Shown here: positions 17,420 through 26,442 of the stretch, one piece after another
Position numbering within the stretch: position 1 is the first letter of the stretch
Layout: every line of letters begins with the position of its first letter
Origin: Candidatus Poribacteria bacterium
GTDB taxonomy: Bacteria > Poribacteria > WGA-4E > PCPOR2b
DNA length: 64,000 nt
NCBI GenBank assembly: GCA_022822005.1
Contig: JAJECO010000009.1
Span: 59,939-123,938, forward strand
Reading direction: 5' to 3'
Notes under the pieces: generated by a model
What the model saw: the letters and a program-made list of their open reading frames with translations, nothing else
Databases searched by the model: none
Told to the model about the DNA's origin: nothing
Made by a program: the position numbers and the translations under genes

Positions 17420-18196
17420 TCATTTTCCGAGTAGTTCTCTCACCTTATCCCCAATATTTGGACTCCGCATCAACGATTCCCCCACCAGAATCGCGTTGAT
17501 TCCCGCTTCTTTGAGTTTCATTACGTCTTCGTGAGTATTGATGCCGCTCTCGCTGACCACAACTTTATCGGTTGGGATAGAATCTCTCAAGTGGAAGGTG
17601 GTTGCGATGTCTGTATGGAAGGTTTTCAGGTCGCGGTTATTGATACCAACGATCTCCGCGCCCCCTGCCAATGCGAGTTCCAACTCTTCTTCGGTATGGA
17701 CTTCGACAAGACTGGCGAGCCCCAAACTTCGCGCCACTTCGGCAAATTCACGCAGCTGCTCCAACGTCAGAATCGAGACGATGAGCAGAATAGCATCCGC
17801 ACCTGCGAGCCGGGCTTGATAGATATGATACGGATCAATCGTGAAGTCTTTCCGTAATAGAGGGAGCATTACCGCTTCGCGAATAGCGCTCAGATAGGCC
17901 AGTTCACCGGCGAAAAATTCACGATCAGTTAGTACCGAGATTGCCGATGCACCGTTTGTCGCATACGTCCGAGCAATCCTAACCGGATCGAAATCCTCCC
18001 GAATAATTCCTTTGCTTGGAGATTTTTTCTTCACTTCCGCGATGAGCTGAACAGAATTTGGGACTGACAGCGCAGCGCGAAAGTCTCGCGTCGGGGGTAG
18101 ATCCCGAATCTTGCGTTTCAGCGTATCTAATGGCATCCGTTGTTTGTCGTTCTGCAACTCAATTCGTTTTTGGGCGACAATGGTATCTAAGATCAA
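17420..18196 (-). CDS. trpC: indole-3-glycerol phosphate synthase
   Basis: 258-residue (beta/alpha)8 barrel catalysing closure of CdRP to indole-3-glycerol phosphate in tryptophan synthesis. Motifs are IAEVKKKSPSKG, PLLRKDFTIDPYHIYQARLAGADAI (split across helix/strand 4), SLVEVHTEEEL, GINNRDLKTF and VSESGI, with catalytic Lys and Glu residues present. The start is TTG at 18196, six nt after an AGGAG that overlaps the stop of the upstream amidohydrolase. No other trp gene is in the window, so the pathway is scattered. Confidence 0.95.
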   Translation of the reverse strand: MILDTIVAQKRIELQNDKQRMPLDTLKRKIRDLPPTRDFRAALSVPNSVQLIAEVKKKSPSKGIIREDFDPVRIARTYATNGASAISVLTDREFFAGELAYLSAIREAVMLPLLRKDFTIDPYHIYQARLAGADAILLIVSILTLEQLREFAEVARSLGLASLVEVHTEEELELALAGGAEIVGINNRDLKTFHTDIATTFHLRDSIPTDKVVVSESGINTHEDVMKLKEAGINAILVGESLMRSPNIGDKVRELLGK

Positions 18197-18205
18197 AGGG
18201 GTCTC

Positions 18206-19342
18206 CTATTTGAGCCACGGACGATATATCCGACCGCTTTTGATTGTCCGCACATGGTTTAGCTTTTGAGGTGCTTCAACAGACACACGCTCGCAATCGG
18301 TCAAAGCAAACCTTCCCTCGTCCAATCTTAAAATGGTCACATCGCCCTCCGCCCCAACTTTTAGCGTACCTAACCTGCCTTCCAATCCCATGATTCGGGC
18401 AGTGGTTTCGGTGCTACGCCGAATCACCTCATACAAGGGCAGCCCCAACCAGAGAAATTTTGAAAGGGTTGTGATCTGATCAAAAACTGGTCCCTCGACA
18501 TTGCTGTTATACAGGTCGCTGCTGATGTTGTCGGGGAGGAATTCCTGGGCAAGTGCCTTTTCTGCAACGCGAAACGAAAAGCTGCCGGAGCCGTGTCCGA
18601 TGTCGAAGATAACGCCGCGCTGTTGGTCCTCCCTAAAACGATCAATTACCTTTCCGGTCTCGTCCAAGACACCCTCTGATTTGCCATGAAAGGCGTGTGT
18701 GACCACATCGCCGGGACGAAGCATCGCTGTGATCTCTTCCAACGGTGTTTCGGTGTCTTTCACATGGATCATGACAAACCCATCAATGGCTTCAGCCGCT
18801 TCGATCGTCCGCTTCAGCGCTTCGAGATCGTTTTCTCCAGCGTAACCTCGTGACAGTCGAGCTTTGATTCCCAGCACGAAGTCACGGTTTTCTCGACCCA
18901 CACGAATCGCTTCCTGAACATCGGCCCAGCGTATGTCTGTCAATTCTCCAATTCTGGGCCAAATCATGCCCATCGCTGAGATGTTCAGCAGAGCGAATAG
19001 CCGAGTATCTGATCGCTCTAACACATATCTGCGGAAAGCTAAGAAGTTGCTTGCACCTGCGGATCCGGTATCTAACGCGGTTGTTACCCCTTTGGCGATA
19101 TTGCCGATATCCGGCTCCATCCCGTAGGCGGTAGCTCCCCAAAACGCATGCACATGAAGGTCGATCAATCCGGGCGTGACAATCAGATCTGTTGCGTCTA
19201 AAACTTCACGCGCCGACGTTTCTGGAATGCTTTCTTCGATCGCTGCAATTTTCCCGTCAAGCAGCGCAACATCCCGGACCGCGTTAAGTTCTTGGGAGGG
19301 GTCGACAACCCTACCGTCTTTAACTAACAGATCATAAACCAT
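18206..19342 (-). CDS. amidohydrolase/deacetylase family metallohydrolase
   Basis: 378 residues from ATG 19342 (MVYDLLVKDGRVVDPSQ), preceded by GGAG. It has the dihydroorotase-like TIM barrel with HxH in TPGLIDLHVHAFWG, an ALNIS segment, a lysine in GIKARLSRG that could be the carbamylated ligand, and later metal histidines in VMIHVKD and THAFHG plus an Asp near DIGHGSGSFSF. It resembles the EF_0837/AHA_3915-type amidohydrolases of unsettled substrate. It heads the minus-strand run amidohydrolase-trpC-membrane protein-rtcB-dehydratase. Confidence 0.85.
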   Translation of the reverse strand: MVYDLLVKDGRVVDPSQELNAVRDVALLDGKIAAIEESIPETSAREVLDATDLIVTPGLIDLHVHAFWGATAYGMEPDIGNIAKGVTTALDTGSAGASNFLAFRRYVLERSDTRLFALLNISAMGMIWPRIGELTDIRWADVQEAIRVGRENRDFVLGIKARLSRGYAGENDLEALKRTIEAAEAIDGFVMIHVKDTETPLEEITAMLRPGDVVTHAFHGKSEGVLDETGKVIDRFREDQQRGVIFDIGHGSGSFSFRVAEKALAQEFLPDNISSDLYNSNVEGPVFDQITTLSKFLWLGLPLYEVIRRSTETTARIMGLEGRLGTLKVGAEGDVTILRLDEGRFALTDCERVSVEAPQKLNHVRTIKSGRIYRPWLK

Positions 19343-19516
19343 TCCGTTTCTCCGAGCAACCGCTGAACCTTTTAGCACTCATTGTGGATTTTCTGTAGGA
19401 AGAGACTCTCTACCGGGTTGTCCCAATCCCTTTACTGCTTATCTATTGGGGTTGGCAAATTGAATTATGGATTATATCACGTTTTATTTTTTGGGTCAAC
19501 GCGGGATTTGATCCGC

Positions 19517-19667
19517 TAGGGTCATTTAATTTTACTGTAGGAGGGATCTCCGAATCTCCCGATTCTCGGGATTCTCGGAACGGAACCGACATCTCACTGT
19601 AGACGTGATCTTCCGGTTGCGCCTTTTCAAACAAAATGGTTAAAAAGCCGAAAACTGAATAGCCCTA
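19517..19667. mobile_element. MITE-like element, family A copy 1
   Basis: Begins TAGGGTCATTTAATTTT and ends AAAACTGAATAGCCCTA; the ends are imperfect inverted repeats (13 of 17). Both end blocks, plus 'ctgtaggagggat' and 'ttttcaaacaaaa', recur at 36332-36453. The variable middle carries small palindromes. No ORF is convincing, so it would be non-autonomous. Confidence 0.7.
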
Positions 19668-20036
19668 TAATCCGCCTATTGTGGTATAATATTATAATCC
19701 AAGCTACTACTGATTCTGGTAGACCGGGCTTCCTCGCCCTACCCCGTCTCAATCGTCACAGTCAATCTGTAGGTCGAGATTCATGCCCCGATACTCAAAT
19801 GCTATTATGGTAGATCTTCGAATTAATGAGTCACTCCAAACCGAACCGCACTGCCCCCGGGCCCGGTAGGTGCGGTTTCTAACCGCACCGCCTCCCGACG
19901 AGTCCCCGATTACATCCCCGATGAATCGGGACAGGCGGGACAGGTGGGACAGGATACGAGGAGCGAAAACGTCTATCTGTTTTTAGGACTTACTATATAT
20001 GAATGGGCTTATCCCTCAAAATAGGAATCACAAACC
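19668..20036. repeat. intergenic stretch with REP-like palindromes
   Basis: This 370-bp gap precedes the Ycf48-like gene. It holds a near-perfect hairpin GGTGCGGTT-tct-AACCGCACC (19869-19889), 'gatgaatcgggacaggcggg', and TATAAT-like strings near 19686-19698. No gene is visible. The palindromes look like intergenic repeats; a promoter for the downstream gene must lie here but I cannot place it. Confidence 0.55.
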
Positions 20037-21926
20037 ATGATAAGTAATATACTGTTGCGCGCCAGACATGCTTTAGGGGTCATGATGTTGCTATCCATCC
20101 TGGCGACCAACGCCTTTGCAACAGAGAAAACTTGGACGCTTGTTCGTGAGTCACAATGGCAAGCGGGATTTTTCGATATCCATTTTGCTTCCCAACAGGA
20201 GGGATGGATCGTCGGATCAGACGCAACAATCCTGCGTACCAACAATGGCGGAGAGACTTGGGAACAACCCAGCAAACCGCTCCCGTTCAAGATAGATTTC
20301 CACAAAGTGCAATTCCTCAATCCCGGAACCGGATGGATTGTCGGTGAGGAAGGTGCTGTGTTGAAGACAAGCGATAACGGGGAAACTTGGACTGTCCTGA
20401 ATACCGGCACCCGTCGGGTATTGTCAGCGGTCTTCTTTGTGGATCCCCAACACGGTTGGGCGGGCGGTGATGGTGGGCTTATCATTCATACGACAGATGG
20501 CGGTGAGACGTGGGGCAGACAGAATACTCCGACGAATAATGCGATTCAAGATTTTTATTTTGCCAGTCAGGAGGTCGGCTGGGCTGCGGGGCATGGCGGT
20601 ACAGTTATCCATACGATGGACGGTGGACAGACTTGGAAGTACCAAAAAATCAACTCCGCGGCCGGCATCAGTTCGATCTGTATGCTCGATGACCAAAAAG
20701 GGTGGGCTGCTGGCGGTAACGGTGCGCTAATTCATACCACCGATGGCGGCGCAACGTGGGAAACTCAAAAAAGCAATGTCCCCAACTCCAACGGTATGCC
20801 CGAACCTATCTGGAGCATTCATTTTATCGACGCCAATCATGGACTTGCCGCTGCGGAGTTCGGCGTGATTCTGAGGACAACCGATGGCGGTGTAAACTGG
20901 ACACCACTGGAACCGAGACCCGTCCCCAGTCGTCTGAACGCTATCCAACTGGTCAGTCCACAAGAGGCATGGGCGGTCGGTGAATTTGCAACCCTCCTGC
21001 ACAGTCAAGATGGCGGTGCGTCGTGGGAAGTGGTCTCAACTAACAGCCACTTGACGACGGTCTACTTTCTCAATGACAAAATCGGATGGGCAGTGGGTCT
21101 ATCCGGAATGGCACTCGTTACCCGCGATGGCGGAGCAACATGGCAAAAACAGTACACCGGGAATGTTTTTGAACTGTTCGGCATCGGTTTTGTTGATGCG
21201 ATGCAAGGCTACATCGTCGGTAGTAACGCAACCCTGATCGAAACGGGGGACGGCGGTGGGACCTGGCAGGGCATCAGAGTGGATCCGGAGAGCGATCAAG
21301 TCCAACGTCTTCAATTTGACGAAGCTATCCGATGGAAGCGTGCCGTCGGCTTTTATGACCTCCACTTTTCAACGCCTCAACACGGATGGGGTGTCGGCGA
21401 ACTTGGCAAAATTCTGCACACAAAAGACGGTGGACGTACATGGCAAAGCCAAGATCTCGGAGATCTGGATGTCAGTTACAGCAACCTGTACGGGGTTTAT
21501 TTTGTTGATGCCAACGTGGGTTGGGCTGTCGGTGAGGCGGGAACAATTATCAAAACCAATGACGGCGGGGAAACTTGGACAATTCAACAGGCGGAACCTA
21601 ACGAGCTGCGCGCAGTTTTCGGCCTCACTCCCCAAATTGCGTGGATGGCTGGAGACGACGGTTCCATCTATGCCACGAAAGATGGCGGGGAAACGTGGGT
21701 ACGGCAAATCACACCGACGGGTGAGATGTTGAACGGTGTCTACTTCGTCACGGATAACGAGGGCTGGGCTGTTGGAGAAAATGGAATACTCCTCAATACC
21801 AAAGATGGCGGTGTAACATGGCTTGTTCAGCAAACCCCGACCTCAAACGGCTTAACCGACATAACCCGATCTCCAGACGGGGTCCTCTGGGTCGTCGGTG
21901 AATGGGGAACCGTCCTGAAGTATTAG
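20037..21926 (+). CDS. secreted Ycf48/BNR-type beta-propeller protein
   Basis: 629 residues with a signal peptide (LGVMMLLSILATNAFA). The mature part is built from 13 Asp-box-type repeats of the form TTDGGETW (Ycf48/photosynthesis system II assembly factor-like fold), spaced about 45 residues apart and alternating with GWAVG/GWAAG strands. That count suggests two stacked propellers. In non-photosynthetic bacteria these proteins are exported and of unknown function; sialidase catalytic residues are not evident. It is transcribed alone, towards the minus-strand antitoxin gene. Confidence 0.85.
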   Translation: MISNILLRARHALGVMMLLSILATNAFATEKTWTLVRESQWQAGFFDIHFASQQEGWIVGSDATILRTNNGGETWEQPSKPLPFKIDFHKVQFLNPGTGWIVGEEGAVLKTSDNGETWTVLNTGTRRVLSAVFFVDPQHGWAGGDGGLIIHTTDGGETWGRQNTPTNNAIQDFYFASQEVGWAAGHGGTVIHTMDGGQTWKYQKINSAAGISSICMLDDQKGWAAGGNGALIHTTDGGATWETQKSNVPNSNGMPEPIWSIHFIDANHGLAAAEFGVILRTTDGGVNWTPLEPRPVPSRLNAIQLVSPQEAWAVGEFATLLHSQDGGASWEVVSTNSHLTTVYFLNDKIGWAVGLSGMALVTRDGGATWQKQYTGNVFELFGIGFVDAMQGYIVGSNATLIETGDGGGTWQGIRVDPESDQVQRLQFDEAIRWKRAVGFYDLHFSTPQHGWGVGELGKILHTKDGGRTWQSQDLGDLDVSYSNLYGVYFVDANVGWAVGEAGTIIKTNDGGETWTIQQAEPNELRAVFGLTPQIAWMAGDDGSIYATKDGGETWVRQITPTGEMLNGVYFVTDNEGWAVGENGILLNTKDGGVTWLVQQTPTSNGLTDITRSPDGVLWVVGEWGTVLKY

Positions 21927-21986
21927 CCAGTGACTGAAACCTGCCGATCAGGTCGGAGCACGCCTGAAAGAGTGGGCTAGGCGCGT

Positions 21987-22187
21987 TTATTGAATACTTT
22001 GAATCAATTGTATGTTGCCACGCAGCAATTCATTGACCAGTGTTTCGGGGTCTTTACCTTTCTCATCGGCTAGTTTGCGTATGAAGTTATCGACGTCTTT
22101 CTCTAGATAGATGGGGAGGTTAAAAACCGCTTTTGGATTATAGAATTTACCACGTTCTCCTTTTGAAAAGTCATATTTTGCTTTCAT
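21987..22187 (-). CDS. small antitoxin-like protein (YDFSKGERGKFY family)
   Basis: 66 residues, opening MKAKYDFSKGERGKFYNPKA followed by VFNLPIYLEKDVDNFIRKLA, a strand-helix-helix arrangement like ribbon-helix-helix antitoxins. Family knowledge: similar short proteins usually sit next to a small toxin gene. Neither neighbour here resembles a toxin (a DUF805 membrane protein upstream, the convergent Ycf48-like gene downstream), so it appears orphaned. Confidence 0.65.
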   Translation of the reverse strand: MKAKYDFSKGERGKFYNPKAVFNLPIYLEKDVDNFIRKLADEKGKDPETLVNELLRGNIQLIQSIQ

Positions 22188-22198
22188 GAGTTAGATTC

Positions 22199-22561
22199 CT
22201 ATACTGCGGCATCCTCTGGATTACATCCACCTTGATTCTCGTTCGGCTGACTATCTTGCGCCATAAAGCCAAGCAAAATCATAGAACCGATGAGCGGAAT
22301 AAAGCTGATAAGCAACCACCACCCACTGCGATTGGCGTCATTGAGCACCCTGACTGATAGAACGATGCTAGGGATCAACACAGCGAAACCGCCAAGTCCT
22401 ATAAGAACAACAATAAAAACTGGTCCTCCAACAAGGATCTCCACAAAACCAAGCATACCGCCTAGAATAAAAGCGAACAGTATGAACAACCAAGACTTTC
22501 CACTCGGCATTTGCCCACCGGATATCACATACTGTTTTAGTATTTCAAAATACCGATTCAT
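22199..22561 (-). CDS. DUF805-like small membrane protein
   Basis: 120 residues, three to four predicted membrane helices (WLFILFAFILGGMLGFVEIL, FIVVLIGLGGFAVLIPSIVL, WWLLISFIPLIGSMILLGFM) and the DUF805 signature RVLNDANRSGWWLL. The soluble tail is Gln/Asn-rich. It lies 11 bp upstream of the antitoxin-like gene on the same strand. Function is unknown. Confidence 0.75.
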   Translation of the reverse strand: MNRYFEILKQYVISGGQMPSGKSWLFILFAFILGGMLGFVEILVGGPVFIVVLIGLGGFAVLIPSIVLSVRVLNDANRSGWWLLISFIPLIGSMILLGFMAQDSQPNENQGGCNPEDAAV

Positions 22562-22659
22562 GGTTTCTCCTTCCTCATCTCTTTGACCGATTTTGTTGAT
22601 TGATTATACCCCCCATTCCAAAGGTTCAGCAACCCAAAATCCCGGCAGAGACCTACCTC

Positions 22660-23787
22660 CTACCTTGCCTCCTCCTGCCAACGTTGCAGGGGGTGACTAC
22701 GCTCCTTGAGCGGAAACGGAACACGCCCACCCTGTCGGTGAGACTCCCATGAACCGTGAATCATCTCCAGCGACGCACGTCCCTCCCGACCAGACGAAAT
22801 CGGATCAGCATCCGGGTCATCGGGCTCAACCAACGACTGGATGAGACGAGACTGAAGCACCTGATTAATATCTCGGGTTCCCAGATGTTGGCCCGTAATA
22901 CGATCCTCATCCGGCAGCGAAACCGGCTGCCATTGATGCCCCTCCACAGGGGTCATAAATGTACCGCGGTGGATAAACATCACCGTGGCAACGCTTCGAC
23001 GTAACGCGATCCGCCCCTTTGTGCCGATGAGATCCAAGCCGTAAGCCCTGTCATTTCCTTGCGTCTCTGCCAAGAAGTCGCAATCGGCGTGTATCCCGCT
23101 GGCAAACCCAAACGAACAGAACGCCCTTTCACCAATAACCAATCCAGCATCCCGATCGCGTGGGTTGACCTCCTGACTATGTTTGATGTCCTGACGTCCC
23201 GCTTCAAGGGAATCCACCGAAGTGATATGTGCGGCAGCCCAACTCACATTTCCCCCGAAATTGTGAACCCAATCAAAGAGATGCGTTCCCATCTCCATCA
23301 TCGCGTTGCCCGCTTTGCGTCCCCCTTTTTCGTAAGCACGTATCAGAAAGACCTCACCGATTTCCCCCTCAGCAATCAACCTTTTGGCGTATGCGTTATA
23401 GGTGCTTGCACGTTTCTGATGGTTGATGGACAACCGCACCCCCGCTGCGTCACACGCTGCGACCATCTCATCAGCTTCCTGAAGTGTCACAGCCATCGGT
23501 TTCTCGCACAGCACATGGCATCCGTGTGCCGCTGCGGCAAGCGTTGTCGCATGGTGCTGCGGTGCCTGCGTTGAAATCACGACGAGGTCTAAGTTCTCCC
23601 TTTCAAACATCTCCTGATAATCCGTGTATAGGGCGGACACACCGTACATCTCTTGGTACGCTTGCAGCGCTTCCTCACGAATATCGCAAAAAGCGACCAA
23701 ATCCACCAGTTCATTCTTTATCAACGTGTTGGTATGGTCTCTACCTTTTCCGCCGCAACCGATTAGTGCAGCACGATACTTTGCCAT
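22660..23787 (-). CDS. Gfo/Idh/MocA family oxidoreductase
   Basis: 375 residues. N-terminal Rossmann domain with IGCGGKGRDH and CEKPMAVT; the EKP lysine is the catalytic/cofactor residue of the family. The C-terminal alpha/beta domain contains GGRKAGNAMMEMGTHLFDWV. A strong GGAGAAGGAG site precedes ATG 23787. It is an NAD(P)-dependent sugar or inositol dehydrogenase of unknown substrate. It is transcribed alone; the closest neighbour is a divergent antitoxin gene. Confidence 0.87.
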   Translation of the reverse strand: MAKYRAALIGCGGKGRDHTNTLIKNELVDLVAFCDIREEALQAYQEMYGVSALYTDYQEMFERENLDLVVISTQAPQHHATTLAAAAHGCHVLCEKPMAVTLQEADEMVAACDAAGVRLSINHQKRASTYNAYAKRLIAEGEIGEVFLIRAYEKGGRKAGNAMMEMGTHLFDWVHNFGGNVSWAAAHITSVDSLEAGRQDIKHSQEVNPRDRDAGLVIGERAFCSFGFASGIHADCDFLAETQGNDRAYGLDLIGTKGRIALRRSVATVMFIHRGTFMTPVEGHQWQPVSLPDEDRITGQHLGTRDINQVLQSRLIQSLVEPDDPDADPISSGREGRASLEMIHGSWESHRQGGRVPFPLKERSHPLQRWQEEAR

Positions 23788-23883
23788 TGGTCTTGCTCCT
23801 TCTCCTTTTTTAAAGATATTTCTAAAATTGTGTAATAGTCAGGACGAGAAATCATACCTTTCACTTGCTCACCCTTTTAGAAG

Positions 23884-23982
23884 ATGATAAACTCAAAATC
23901 CACGAAAAACGTCCGATACCATATCTGCTTTATGTGGACAGACACCGGACCAGTCGAAGTCGAAATTGTGGATTATCATTAG
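23884..23982 (+). pseudogene. remnant of a HigB-type toxin gene (C-terminal end)
   Basis: A 32-codon frame ending ..VRYHICFMWTDTGPVEVEIVDYH, the typical HigB/RelE-family C-terminus (YRICFxW...VEIVDYH). An in-frame TAG lies just upstream, and the N-terminal two thirds of a normal roughly 92-residue toxin are absent. It sits 22 bp before higA, the usual higB-higA order. Confidence 0.6.
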
Positions 23983-24004
23983 GCTTACACTAAGGAGAAA
24001 GAAA

Positions 24005-24310
24005 ATGATTCGTGTGCCAACTAACCGTCCCCCGACCCATCCGGGTGAAATGCTTTTGGAGGAATTTCTGCGCCCAATGGATATCAGTCAGCGGAAGCTT
24101 GCAACGGCAATTCATGTATCGTACCAGAGCATCAATGAACTTGTAAATAGACATCGGGGAATGACCCCTCGCATTGCACTCCGCCTAGCGAAATTTTTTG
24201 GGATGTCGCCAAGTTTCTGGATGAATCTTCAACTCCGGTGGGATCTGTATCATACTAGTCAGAAAGAGACTGCTAATCTGGATGCAATTCAACCTTACAC
24301 CACTTCCTAA
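24005..24310 (+). CDS. higA: HigA-family antitoxin (XRE-type HTH)
   Basis: 101 residues from ATG 24005, after AAGGAG. It opens with the family signature PPTHPGEMLLEEFLRPM, then an HTH (ISQRKLATAIHVSYQSINELV) and the dimer helix RLAKFFGMSPSFWMNLQLRWDLY. HigA represses its own operon and neutralises HigB mRNA interferase. The cognate toxin upstream is reduced to a fragment, so this is probably a leftover antitoxin or a free regulator. Confidence 0.85.
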   Translation: MIRVPTNRPPTHPGEMLLEEFLRPMDISQRKLATAIHVSYQSINELVNRHRGMTPRIALRLAKFFGMSPSFWMNLQLRWDLYHTSQKETANLDAIQPYTTS

Positions 24311-24401
24311 GAAGGGCGAGGCATAGTAAAACAATGTCAGCGTAAATCTATGACACAAACTAGAAAAACTGGCGCCTCCCCGGCTTTCCATAGAGCTGTC
24401 T

Positions 24402-25523
24402 CTAACTGTCGGCAAAGCGAACAGGTGAGAAAATATCCCTCGACTGATCCCAACGTCCGTCTACTATCAGTTCTTTGATAATCTTTGCCGTTATCGGACT
24501 GCCCGTGATGCCCATCGTAAAATGGCCCGCGGCAACCGAGACATTTTCCCAATTCGGCAGCACTCCAATCGCCGGAAGCCCATCCTCACAGAAAGGACGA
24601 AAGCCTGACCACATCCTTTCGACCCGTCCTCCGCTTAAGGCAGGAACGACCGTTGTCCCTCTCTCCAGCAGATCAGCAATCGCTTCGGGAGTATTACGCT
24701 TATCGAAACCAACATGCTCAACGGTCGCCCCGACATGAACCGAGCCATCCGCACGGGGAACAAGTGCCCCTTTGCTCGAGTTGATGGGGCGTTGAAGCAG
24801 ACGTTGAATGGTTGTGACCGCCAACATCTGTCCGCGTGCAGGAGTAATAGGGATGGTCATATCCAACGCCTCGCAGAAAATACGACTCCACGCGCCGGTT
24901 GCTACCACGAGATGTCCGGCAGAAATCTCACCTTCGTTCGTTTGGAGCGCCGAAAAACGTCCGTCGGTTCGGCGTATGCCGGTCGCAAGACACCCTTCAT
25001 GGAATCGGGCATTTCGGACAGAAGCACCTCTCGCGAGTGCGTGCACCAGGCGACCATTGTTGATGTACGCCTCATCGTGCGAAAAGATCCCGCCACAAAC
25101 GGCCGGTGCCAGTTCCGGTTCAAGGGAATGTATCTCCGATGCGTTCAGCCGTGTTATTGCCATCCCAGAGGCTTCCCCCAGTTTTTGGTATTGCGAAAGT
25201 CGAGCAGTTTCCTCCTCCTCGTTCAGGGCAACCCTCAGAATTCCAGAGGGAATATACTCAACACCGATGCCCGTTTCTTCTTCGAGTTCCGGTACAAACG
25301 CAGGGAACATCCTCGTCGAAGCCAAGTGGAGTTCAAAAAGCGCGCGTTCCTCATCCGCCATATGCAGAGGCACTAACAATCCCGCAGCTGCGCTGGAGGC
25401 TTCTGCGCCGACCTGCCCCTTTTCTATCACCACCACCTCAAGACCGGCTTTTGAAAGTTCGTAAGCAATGAAGCACCCAATCACCCCACCACCTACCACA
25501 ACCGCATCTGCCGTTTGATCCAT
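24402..25523 (-). CDS. FAD-dependent glycine oxidase-like protein (ThiO family)
   Basis: 373 residues: dinucleotide-binding GGGVIGCFIAYELSKAG, EKGQVGAEASSAAAGLL, and C-terminal VAAGHFTMGITGSPITAKII. It matches the DAO/ThiO amine-oxidase family; ThiO makes dehydroglycine for thiazole synthesis. The usual GHYRNGILLAP-type motif reads GHFTMGITGSP, so the substrate may be another amino acid. No thiS, thiG or thiC is nearby and I see no TPP riboswitch. Confidence 0.75.
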   Translation of the reverse strand: MDQTADAVVVGGGVIGCFIAYELSKAGLEVVVIEKGQVGAEASSAAAGLLVPLHMADEERALFELHLASTRMFPAFVPELEEETGIGVEYIPSGILRVALNEEEETARLSQYQKLGEASGMAITRLNASEIHSLEPELAPAVCGGIFSHDEAYINNGRLVHALARGASVRNARFHEGCLATGIRRTDGRFSALQTNEGEISAGHLVVATGAWSRIFCEALDMTIPITPARGQMLAVTTIQRLLQRPINSSKGALVPRADGSVHVGATVEHVGFDKRNTPEAIADLLERGTTVVPALSGGRVERMWSGFRPFCEDGLPAIGVLPNWENVSVAAGHFTMGITGSPITAKIIKELIVDGRWDQSRDIFSPVRFADS

Positions 25524-26442
25524 CTGCCTCTCCTTCCGTTACGATAATCGTTCTTTGTATAATCTTTTCATTTGACGATTATCCCACATTGTGACAAACT
25601 TTTCAATGTCGAAAGTGTTACGCAACACTGGCTCTGCGGCCAAAGCAGAACAAATTCATATCTTTGAAAATCTTGCCTAAAAAAGTTTCTTCTGGATATT
25701 TATGCTATTATGGCTTATAATATTATGTTAAGAAATGATGTCAAGCAGACTTAGGCTAGCTACAAATATGCAACCGTGCAGATAAGTAAAAGGTTAGGAC
25801 AAGGTCGAAATTGGACGACTTTCCGCAATCAGTACCGCTTGACAGCCATCGGAGTAACATCTACCAATATTCCGTTATTTTGCGAATTACTCGGCGCAAC
25901 GGTTAACGTCAATTGGATAATATGAGAACCCTTGAATTCCTGTTCTTGTTTTTCTTAGACGAAAATTATTCGCGATGGTGTTTCTCTGTGGGATCGCAAC
26001 GTAACATCCCACAGTGTTTAACGTATCACGTCACTTCGTAATGAAATGGCGTCAACAACAACTCAGAGACGGCGATGTTATCGGACAGATGTCCAGCTTC
26101 TCAAACTCTACTATGGAGAGGGCAGTAAGGGCGCACACGGAATGTGATGGTACTATCAAGGGGTACGTTGTAAGATAGCATGGTGTCGATTCATCGATGA
26201 AACTATGAACCAGTCGGTGAGGGAAAGCCGACCGCTGGATTTGAACAGGCGGTTCGTGGGATCAGCCCTGGCGCACGAAATACCAATCATCCGCTGGCAG
26301 GAAAAAACTCTATTTTCCAGTTGGAACTTCTTCAAATCTTTACCAAGTCATGAGGTGCATCGAAATCAATCCTAACCGTATTCTATGAAGTCCAAAAACG
26401 TTCACAAATTTTCAGCAACATCTTTTGAGAGAGGAAATTCAG
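25524..26442. other. 0.9-kb non-coding stretch upstream of the RRM gene
   Basis: No ORF above background on either strand and no tRNA, RNase P, tmRNA or IS signature that I recognise. It contains an inverted repeat at 25543-25583, a TATAAT at 25716-25721, and a structured-looking stretch at 26208-26255 (GTCGG/CCGAC and ACCGC/GCGGT pairings). It could hold a long 5' leader of the RNA-binding protein or an unrecognised ncRNA. Confidence 0.4.
25543..25583. promoter_or_regulatory. 9-bp inverted repeat upstream of the ThiO-like gene
   Basis: GATAATCGT (25543-25551) and ACGATTATC (25575-25583) are exact reverse complements with 23 bp between them; the near arm is 20 bp before the start codon. It may be an operator or a leader hairpin covering the ribosome site region. 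Confidence 0.4.

Noticed and set aside
19443..19634. Small minus-strand frame downstream of nothing (63 codons)
   Set aside because: It lies inside the family A element and has no homologous features.
24714..25464. Two long plus-strand frames opposite the ThiO-like gene
   Set aside because: They have no ribosome site and low-complexity Ser/Arg composition; the minus frame has a clear FAD-binding motif.
24402..25523. TPP riboswitch upstream of the ThiO-like gene
   Set aside because: The leader lacks the CUGAGA and ACCUG-type conserved elements; only a 9-bp inverted repeat was found.
26208..26260. Possible tRNA or group II intron domain V
   Set aside because: Stems GTCGG/CCGAC and ACCGC/GCGGT do not assemble into a cloverleaf, and the conserved domain V triad and bulge are absent.
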